From: Castellaniella defragrans_A
GTDB taxonomy: Bacteria; Pseudomonadota; Gammaproteobacteria; Burkholderiales; Burkholderiaceae_B
Length of the DNA stretch: 64,000 nt
Assembly (NCBI RefSeq): GCF_040394755.1
Contig: NZ_JBEBRQ010000003.1
Reading direction: 5' to 3' (one strand)
The notes under the pieces are model-generated. The model saw only the letters and a program-made list of their open reading frames with translations, did not search any database and was not told where the DNA came from. How positions within the stretch are numbered: position 1 is the first letter of the stretch; the number at the start of each line of letters is the position of its first letter. Of the stretch, positions 58,272-64,000 are shown piece by piece. The translations under genes were made by a program, and so were the position numbers.

Positions 58272-58362
58272 GACGGCTGTTCCAGAATCATCGCCAAGCT
58301 GCTTGCGGGGTACCCATCCCGGCAGCACGAACACTCGTCATCACAGAAGAAGGGAAAACACC

Positions 58363-59742
58363 ATGCGTATCAAGATCGCCCTGGGGGCCTGGTTACTGAT
58401 CATCACACTGGCCTGGCTGGCGGTGGCGCCGTCCGACCTGGGCCTGACACCGCTGGTCGACGCGCAGGGCGTGGCCTCGGGCTGGTGGCGGCTGCGCCAG
58501 CATACCGTATACCTCACGGGGCTGTGGAGCATCGGCCTGATGTCCCTGGTCATGCTGCTGGCGCTGCGCCTGCCGTGGATGGAACGCCCGCTGGGCGGCA
58601 TGGACCAGGTCTACCGCCTGCACAAATGGGCCGGCATCGGCGCGGCGCTGACCGCCCTCCTGCACTGGGGGGCGGATCAATCGGGCAGCTGGATCAAGGC
58701 CGCGTGGGGACGCGACGGCCACCCCGCGCGCGAAGCCGTGCTGTCCTGGTTCACCGACTCCCGGGGTTTTGCCAAGGATCTGGGCGAGATCGCGTTCTAC
58801 CTGCTGATCGCCATGGTGGCCATCACGCTGCTGACCCGGCTGCTGTCCTACCGCCCCTGGCGCTTCCTGCACCGCGCCATGCCCCTGCTGTTCCTCGCCC
58901 TGGTGTTCCACAGCGTGGCGCTGATGCCCTTGGCCTTCTGGGCGCTGCCGCTGGGCCTGCTCATGGGCGCGCTGCTGGCCTTGGGCAGCCTCGCGGCCGT
59001 CTGGTCGCTGGCGGGCCGGATCGGCCGCGCGCGCAACCATACCGGCCGCATCCATGCCGTGCACGTGCTGGGCGATGACGGTCCGACAGCGCCCATCGAG
59101 GTGATCTGCGCCCTGCCGGCCAGTTGGCCGGGGCATCGCGCGGGCCAGTTCGCCTTTGTCCGCTTCGACGGCACCGAAGGCGCCCACCCCTTCACCATCG
59201 CCAGCGCACCCGACAGCCTAGGCGCGAGCGAGGCTGGCGAGCCGCTGCTGCGCCTGATCATCAAGCCCCTAGGCGACTATACCCGCACCCTGGGGCGGCG
59301 GCTGCGCGCCGGGCAGCGCGTGGAAATCGAAGGCCCCTACGGCCACTTCGACGGCCAGGGCCACGGCCAGCGCCAGCAGGTCTGGGTGGCGGGCGGCGTC
59401 GGCATCACGCCTTTCCTGGCGCTGCTGGAAGCGCGCCAGCCTGGGGCCGCCTCCGCAAGCCGTTTGCCGCCCGTGCACATGCACTACTGCACCCGCGATG
59501 CCGCCGCCGACCCGCTGCTGCCTCGCCTGCGCACGCTCTGCGAGCAGGCCCAGCCGCCCGTGACGCTCACGGTGCATTGCGATGCCCAGGGCCAGCGTCT
59601 GCGGCCCCAGGATCTGGAAACCATCCCCGGCCCGCTGGACATCTGGTTCTGCGGCCCCCAGGGCCTGGGCGATGCGCTGCACGCACACGCCAGCGGCCCG
59701 CGTCCGTGGCGCCTGCGCCGCGAGTTCTTTGCCATGCGTTGA
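58363..59742 (+). CDS. Ferric reductase-like transmembrane flavocytochrome
   Basis: 459 residues from ATG 58363 with AAGGG upstream. Six-helix ferric reductase-like membrane domain with paired histidines (RLHKWAGIG, LLHWGAD; FLHRAM, LVFHSVAL) for two stacked hemes, then an FAD domain (HPFTIAS) and an NAD(P) domain (GGVGITPFLALLE, WFCGPQGLG). Moves electrons from cytoplasmic NAD(P)H across the membrane. First gene of a five-gene operon with PepSY, DUF2271 and ApbE proteins; probably an electron donor for the flavinylated carrier or for metal reduction. Confidence 0.9.
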   Translation: MRIKIALGAWLLIITLAWLAVAPSDLGLTPLVDAQGVASGWWRLRQHTVYLTGLWSIGLMSLVMLLALRLPWMERPLGGMDQVYRLHKWAGIGAALTALLHWGADQSGSWIKAAWGRDGHPAREAVLSWFTDSRGFAKDLGEIAFYLLIAMVAITLLTRLLSYRPWRFLHRAMPLLFLALVFHSVALMPLAFWALPLGLLMGALLALGSLAAVWSLAGRIGRARNHTGRIHAVHVLGDDGPTAPIEVICALPASWPGHRAGQFAFVRFDGTEGAHPFTIASAPDSLGASEAGEPLLRLIIKPLGDYTRTLGRRLRAGQRVEIEGPYGHFDGQGHGQRQQVWVAGGVGITPFLALLEARQPGAASASRLPPVHMHYCTRDAAADPLLPRLRTLCEQAQPPVTLTVHCDAQGQRLRPQDLETIPGPLDIWFCGPQGLGDALHAHASGPRPWRLRREFFAMR

Positions 59743-59761
59743 TTTTTGAAAGGAGCTTCCC

Positions 59762-60148
59762 ATGAAACACCTCACCCCATTGATGGCCCTGTGCCTGTCC
59801 CTGACCGCCGCCCCGGTACTGGCGAAGAACGACTGCAACGTGCCCGCGCAGCATTGGCAGACGCGCGACGCCGTGCTGCAACATGCAGCCGCCCAGGGCT
59901 GGCAAGTCCAGCGCCTGAAGATCGACGACGGCTGCTATGAAATCCGCGGCCGCGATGCCCAGGACCGCGACTTCAAGGCCAAGCTCGATCCCGAGACCCT
60001 GCGCGTGGTGAAGATGAAACTGCGCGACGACAACGGCGACCGCGATCGCAAGCGCAAACGCAAGGACAACGCGCCCGCCGGCGCCGCTGCACCAACGAAC
60101 AATCCGGTGCTGACCCCCGGCACCAAGCCGCGCGGCCAGATCGGATAA
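59762..60148 (+). CDS. Periplasmic PepSY-like protein
   Basis: 128 residues. Signal peptide ending at PVLAK (~22), then a PepSY-type domain (QTRDAVLQHAAAQGWQVQRL, IDDGCYEIRGRD, LDPETLRVVKM) and a basic, Pro-rich tail. Two cysteines (26 and 58 region) could form a disulfide. Ribosome site AAAGGAG. Likely periplasmic partner of the reductases; exact role unknown. Confidence 0.85.
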   Translation: MKHLTPLMALCLSLTAAPVLAKNDCNVPAQHWQTRDAVLQHAAAQGWQVQRLKIDDGCYEIRGRDAQDRDFKAKLDPETLRVVKMKLRDDNGDRDRKRKRKDNAPAGAAAPTNNPVLTPGTKPRGQIG

Positions 60149-60170
60149 CCTCACATCCCGGAGACCCTCC

Positions 60171-60647
60171 ATGTTCACCAAACCCCTGCTGACCACCATC
60201 GCCGCCTGTATGCTGGCCCTGCCCGCATTGGCGCACAGCCGCGAGGTGACGCTCACGACCACGCTCAAGAACTACGATGGTGACGGCGCCTATCTCGCCA
60301 TCTACCTCACCGACGCCAATGGCGCCTACGCCGGCACGCTATGGGTAGCGGGCGGCAAGTCCAAATACTACAAAAGCCTGACGGACTGGAACCGCCTGTC
60401 GGCCAATGACGGCGCGCGCCTGCAAGGCATCACCGGTGCCAGCGTGGGCGCAGGCCGCACCCTCACAGTGACCGCCGACCTGGCCGACGCGCTGCTCGAC
60501 GCGGGCTACGAGATCCGCATCGACGCCGCCGTGGAGGACATGCGCGACAGCCCATCGGAAATCCGCGTGCCGCTGTCTTCGGCCCAGGCAGGCAAGGCGC
60601 AGGCCGGCAAGCAGTACATCCAGTCGTTCACCTATCAGTTGCAGTAA
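60171..60647 (+). CDS. DUF2271 periplasmic protein, probable flavin carrier
   Basis: 158 residues. Signal peptide to ~22 (LPALAHS), then a small beta-rich domain with EVTLTTTLKNYDGDGAYLAIY (start) and GTLWVAGGKSKYYKSLTDW, typical of DUF2271. QGITGAS at 85-91 resembles the ApbE flavinylation motif (Asp-x-x-Ser/Thr-Gly-Ala-Thr/Ser), so Ser91 may carry covalent FMN; this is inference. ApbE is encoded two genes downstream. Confidence 0.85.
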   Translation: MFTKPLLTTIAACMLALPALAHSREVTLTTTLKNYDGDGAYLAIYLTDANGAYAGTLWVAGGKSKYYKSLTDWNRLSANDGARLQGITGASVGAGRTLTVTADLADALLDAGYEIRIDAAVEDMRDSPSEIRVPLSSAQAGKAQAGKQYIQSFTYQLQ

Positions 60648-60662
60648 ACAAAGGAAGCTCTC

Positions 60663-62843
60663 ATGGCATGGCGTCTGATTCATCGCTGGCTGGGCATCGT
60701 GGCGGGCGCGCTGGCGCTGGTGCTGGGCATCACAGGCACTCTGCTGGCGCTCGATCCGCTGAACGGCGCTTTCCAGGCCACGGCAGCCGATCAGAACATG
60801 CCGGTGGCCGCCATGGTGCAACATGTGCAGGCCAGCGTGCCCGGGGCCGAGGAAATCCGCCGCCTGCCCTCGGGCGGCATCGTGGCTTATGCCTTCGATG
60901 GCAATCAGGCCCAGGCCCTGCGCGTGGACCCGGCCGATGGCCGGGTGTTGGGCGATTACCAGCCCTCGCTGCTGCCGCGCTGGGTGAAAAACCTGCACCG
61001 CGCCCTGCTGCTGGGCGACGAGGGGCGGCTGGCCACAGCCGCAGGAGCCCTGGCGATGCTGGCGCTCTCGATATCCGGGCTGGTGCTGCTGTCACGCCGC
61101 ATGGGCGGCTGGCGACGCCTGGGCGCCCCAGTGCGCGGCTCGCTGGCGCAACGCCTGCATGTACAGGCCGGACGGATCGTACTGATCGTGCTGGGCCTGT
61201 CGGCCGCTGCGGCGCTGTGCATGAGCGCGGCCACTTTCGGCCTGCTGCAACTCGATACCGGGACAGAGCCGGACGTCGCGTCCACGCCGGGTGACCAGCC
61301 AGCGCTGTCCGCCAGCCAGTTGCCGCTGCTGCAGGAACTGCGCATGAAGGATCTGCGCAAGATCAGCCTGCCGGCCGCCGACGATCCACAGGACACCTGG
61401 AATATCGTCACCGCCAGGGGCGAGGGCTGGATAGACCGCTATAGCGGCCAGACCCTGGCCTGGCAGGACGCCACGGCAGCGCAGCGCATACACGACTGGG
61501 CTTTGCTGCTGCACACGGGCGAAGGCGCCTGGGCCTGGGCATTGGCGCTGGGCGTCATGGGGGCGAGCATCCCGCTATTCTGGATCACCGGACTCATGCT
61601 GTGGTGGCGGACGCGCCGCAGCCGCCCGGCGATCAACGACAACAGCCCGCCGGCACACGCCGACAGCCTGATTTTCGTGGCCAGCGAAGGCGGCAGCACC
61701 TGGGGCTTTGCCCAGGCGCTGCATACGGCCCTGGTGGCCGCGGGGCACCGCGTGCACACCACGGGGCTGGAACATTGGCGTGTGCCGCCGGCTGCGCACC
61801 ATGTCTACGTGCTGGCCGCTACTCATGGCGAGGGCCGGCCGCCCGCCCATGCCGCGCGGGCGCTGGACGCCATTGCACGCCAACCCGTCACTGACGCGCA
61901 GGTGGCGGTGCTGGGTTTCGGCGACCGCCAGTTCCCTGCCTTCTGTGCCTTTGCAGAATTACTCGAGCAAACTCTGAACGCTCAGGGCTGGAAACCATTG
62001 CTGGCACTGGAGCGCATCCACCAGCAATCCACCCAGGAATTCACCCGCTGGGGACAAGCGCTGGCGCAGGCCCTGGGACAACCGCTACAGATCATCCATC
62101 GGCCGCGCCTGCCTCGCACGGCAGCGCTCACCCTGGCGATGCGGCAGGACTTCGCGGGCGGCGCGGGCGAGCCCGCGGCCATCCTGCGCTTTGCCTTGCC
62201 AGACCACAGCTGGCCCCGCTTCGCCGCGGGCGATCTGCTGGGCATCGTGCCACCAGGCGCACAAGCCGTGCCGCGCTACTATTCGCTCGCGTCAGCCACA
62301 CGCGATGGATTCGTGGAAATCTGCGTGCGCCGCGTCCCGGAGGGCGTGTGCTCCACCTACCTGCACGGCCTGCAACCGGGCGACAGTGTGCGGGCTTTCA
62401 TCCGCCCCAACCCCGGCTTCGCGCTGCCCGGCTCGAACCGGCCCGTCCTGTTGATCGGCGCAGGCACCGGCGTGGCGCCGCTGGCGGGCTTCATCCGGGG
62501 CAACACCCGGCGCCAACCCATGTACCTGTATTACGGCGCCCGCGATCCGGCCCGGGATTTCTACTTCGGCCAGGAACTGCGGACCTGGCAGGCCGATGGC
62601 CAATTGGCCGGTCTGCGCACCGTCTTCTCGCGCACACCGGACGGCGGCTATGTGCAGGAAGCCCTGCAGCGGGACGCCGCGCAAGTGCGCGGGCTGCTGG
62701 CGCAAGGCGCCATCGTCCGCGTGTGCGGCAGCCGTCCGATGGCGCAGGGGGTGGCGCAAGTGCTGGAATCGCTGCTGGCGCCGCTAGGCCGCAGCCTGGC
62801 CCAACTCAAGACGCAGGGACGCTATGCCGAAGACCTGTTCTGA
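60663..62843 (+). CDS. PepSY-TM / flavodoxin / FNR-type membrane reductase
   Basis: 726 residues. PepSY-associated membrane domain (~1-330; helices near 8-30, 125-145, 170-190, 285-315, with HRWLGIVAGALAL and NLHRALLLGDEGR), a flavodoxin-like domain (~340-480) whose phosphate loop is SEGGSTWG, and a ferredoxin-NADP reductase domain with PRYYSLAS (FAD) and GAGTGVAPL (NADPH), ending YAEDLF. The Tyr-Asp-Phe-like terminus follows the sulfite-reductase flavoprotein pattern. Passes NADPH electrons across the membrane. Overlaps apbE by 20 bp. Confidence 0.88.
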   Translation: MAWRLIHRWLGIVAGALALVLGITGTLLALDPLNGAFQATAADQNMPVAAMVQHVQASVPGAEEIRRLPSGGIVAYAFDGNQAQALRVDPADGRVLGDYQPSLLPRWVKNLHRALLLGDEGRLATAAGALAMLALSISGLVLLSRRMGGWRRLGAPVRGSLAQRLHVQAGRIVLIVLGLSAAAALCMSAATFGLLQLDTGTEPDVASTPGDQPALSASQLPLLQELRMKDLRKISLPAADDPQDTWNIVTARGEGWIDRYSGQTLAWQDATAAQRIHDWALLLHTGEGAWAWALALGVMGASIPLFWITGLMLWWRTRRSRPAINDNSPPAHADSLIFVASEGGSTWGFAQALHTALVAAGHRVHTTGLEHWRVPPAAHHVYVLAATHGEGRPPAHAARALDAIARQPVTDAQVAVLGFGDRQFPAFCAFAELLEQTLNAQGWKPLLALERIHQQSTQEFTRWGQALAQALGQPLQIIHRPRLPRTAALTLAMRQDFAGGAGEPAAILRFALPDHSWPRFAAGDLLGIVPPGAQAVPRYYSLASATRDGFVEICVRRVPEGVCSTYLHGLQPGDSVRAFIRPNPGFALPGSNRPVLLIGAGTGVAPLAGFIRGNTRRQPMYLYYGARDPARDFYFGQELRTWQADGQLAGLRTVFSRTPDGGYVQEALQRDAAQVRGLLAQGAIVRVCGSRPMAQGVAQVLESLLAPLGRSLAQLKTQGRYAEDLF

Positions 62844-63780
62844 CGCGCACCGCCTGGTATTGCACAGCCCCACCATGGGCACACGCTGGTCCGTGACCTG
62901 CGATGCGCCGCCAGACACGGACACACAGGCCCTGCACCAGGCGCTGGCGGCCGCCGTGCTGCAAGTCGATACGCAAATGTCGCCCTGGCTGCCCGGCAGC
63001 GACCTCAACCGCCTCAACCACGCGCAGCCGGACACATGGCTGGCCTTGCCCCCCGAAATCCTGGAAGTGCTGACCTGCGGGCTGGATATTTGCCGCCTGA
63101 GCCAGGGCGCATTCGATCCCGCCGCAGGGGCCCTGGTCGACGCCTGGGGCTTCGGCGCAGCGCGCGATACACCGGACGCGAGGGCAATTCGCGCCGCCGC
63201 GGGCGCAGCGCGCCCGCCGACATACGAGGCGCTGGAGCTGGACCACGCCACGGGTCGCGTCCGCAAGCACGCGCCGCTGCAACTGGACCTGTGCGGCATC
63301 GCCAAGGGCTATGCCGTGGACCGCATGGCCGACGTGCTGCGGCAGCGGGGCATGCGGCATGCCCTGGTGGCATTGGACGGCGAGCTGCGCGCACTGGACT
63401 GCCAGGCTGACGGTCAGCCCTGGGCCGTGGCTTTGGAAAACCCGGAAACCGGACGCCGCAGTGTGCGTGGTGTGATCGAACTGCAGGACCTGGCCGTCGC
63501 CACCTCCGGCGATTACCGCCGTTATCTGGAGGTGGGCGGCGCGCGCCTGGCGCACACCATGGATACGCGCCGCAACGCCCCCGTGCGCAACGAGGTCGCC
63601 TCGGTCACAGTGCTGGCACGCCAGTGCATGCACGCCGACGCCTGGGCCACGGCGCTGCTGGTGGCCGGCCCCGACGAAGGGCTGGCGCTCGCCGGACGCA
63701 TGGGGCTGGAAGCACTATGGCTGCTGCGCCGCAAAGGCACACTGGTGGCGCTGGGGCTGGGGCGGTTCGAAAAACTCTGA
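62824..63780 (+). CDS. apbE: FAD:protein FMN transferase (ApbE)
   Basis: 318 residues. MGTRWSVT start of the fold, MSPWLPGSDLNRLN, GAFDPAAGALVDAWGFG and LDLCGIAKGYAVDRMAD are ApbE signatures, with the metal site near TMDTRR and AWATALLV. No signal peptide or lipobox is evident from this start, although many ApbE proteins are exported. Attaches FMN to Ser/Thr of partner proteins; the neighbouring DUF2271 protein is the likely substrate. Confidence 0.92.
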   Translation: MPKTCSDAHRLVLHSPTMGTRWSVTCDAPPDTDTQALHQALAAAVLQVDTQMSPWLPGSDLNRLNHAQPDTWLALPPEILEVLTCGLDICRLSQGAFDPAAGALVDAWGFGAARDTPDARAIRAAAGAARPPTYEALELDHATGRVRKHAPLQLDLCGIAKGYAVDRMADVLRQRGMRHALVALDGELRALDCQADGQPWAVALENPETGRRSVRGVIELQDLAVATSGDYRRYLEVGGARLAHTMDTRRNAPVRNEVASVTVLARQCMHADAWATALLVAGPDEGLALAGRMGLEALWLLRRKGTLVALGLGRFEKL

Positions 63781-63815
63781 GGGCTCGCCAATGAGGCATT
63801 TTGGTTCTGTGCTGA

Positions 63816-63890
63816 GTGGGGTGTTGGGTTCTTGAGACGCGGCTGGCGGCAAACCCTCACAAAAGAACCAGCACCCTCACACTTTCGTAG
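63816..63890 (+). terminator. Imperfect hairpin after apbE
   Basis: 63816-63833 and 63863-63880 are imperfect inverted repeats (GGTTCTT / AAGAACC core) about 30 bp apart, followed by ACTTTC. Possible end of the redox operon; weak evidence. Confidence 0.35.
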
Positions 63891-63937
63891 GCGGCCGGAG
63901 TCCAGGGGGGCGCGGCGCTTTCGAACCCGCCGTCGGA

Positions 63938-64000
63938 TCAGGTGAAATCGGGGAGGCAAGGGCGCCACTGTTCGCGCGGGACGCTTGCGATCAGTCCGGG
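63938..64000 (-). CDS. Possible C-terminus of a leftward gene entering from the right edge
   Basis: An open minus-strand frame of 20 codons ends in TGA at 63938 and has a plausible protein ending (EQWRPCLPDFT). Too short to name. Confidence 0.25.
   Translation of the reverse strand, partial: PGLIASVPREQWRPCLPDFT

Overview
The window looks like chromosome of a Betaproteobacterium, probably Burkholderiales and most likely Alcaligenaceae (Bordetella relatives). This is inferred from gene content, not measured: a Wlb-type diacetamido-uronic acid gene set, an enterobactin-type receptor with a BesA-like esterase, GC-rich housekeeping genes and an EPS-associated MarR regulator. Nearly all the sequence is coding. 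No tRNA, rRNA, CRISPR array, integrase or intact IS element was seen.

1-28.5 kb is a surface-polysaccharide region read leftwards. It holds two stacked operons. Operon A (10.4 kb down to the left edge) encodes an EPS-associated MarR regulator, RmlB-RmlD-RmlA-RmlC for dTDP-L-rhamnose, a Wzm/Wzt ABC exporter with a carbohydrate-binding Wzt tail, a 1200-residue methyltransferase/coiled-coil/RgpF/glycosyltransferase fusion, and a GT2 cut by the edge. Operon B (24.6 to 10.7 kb) encodes WbpB-WbpD-WbpE and a WbpI-like epimerase for UDP-ManNAc3NAcA, a Wzx flippase, a Wzy-like polymerase, two GT4 transferases, an initiating sugar-phosphate transferase, an ABC half-transporter and an unexpected membrane-anchored glucuronyl C5-epimerase-like protein. 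Both operons start with a near-identical 37-bp JUMPstart/ops element, preceded at fixed spacing by a CGTTCA-N5-TGAACG palindrome and a -10 hexamer. A Wzz-like protein, a WaaL-type ligase and RfaH, the factor that reads ops, sit just to the right.

28.6-31.7 kb carries a YjdF-like membrane protein, glucose-6-phosphate isomerase and a RAYT-like protein that lacks its catalytic residues.

31.8-48.1 kb is a ferric-siderophore locus (TonB receptor, esterase, FecCD permease, ATPase, binding protein, YncE-like lipoprotein) split by an 8.6-kb catabolic module: a GntR regulator facing a branched-chain-type ABC transporter (five genes), an M20 amidohydrolase and an M81 metallopeptidase. Copies of the last ~70 bp of the esterase gene lie at both ends of the module; the left copy is dead.

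48.4-54.6 kb is gltBD (glutamate synthase). 54.6-55.7 kb is an orphan two-gene cassette of unknown function next to a G10 tract.

55.8-63.8 kb is an extracytoplasmic redox module: a PhoQ/PhoP-like two-component system with a PepSY protein diverges from a ferric reductase-like flavocytochrome, a second PepSY protein, a DUF2271 protein with a TGAS motif resembling ApbE flavinylation sites, a PepSY-TM/flavodoxin/FNR reductase and ApbE. The divergent promoter carries two oppositely oriented ATGAAC-N5-ATGAA(C/G) boxes.
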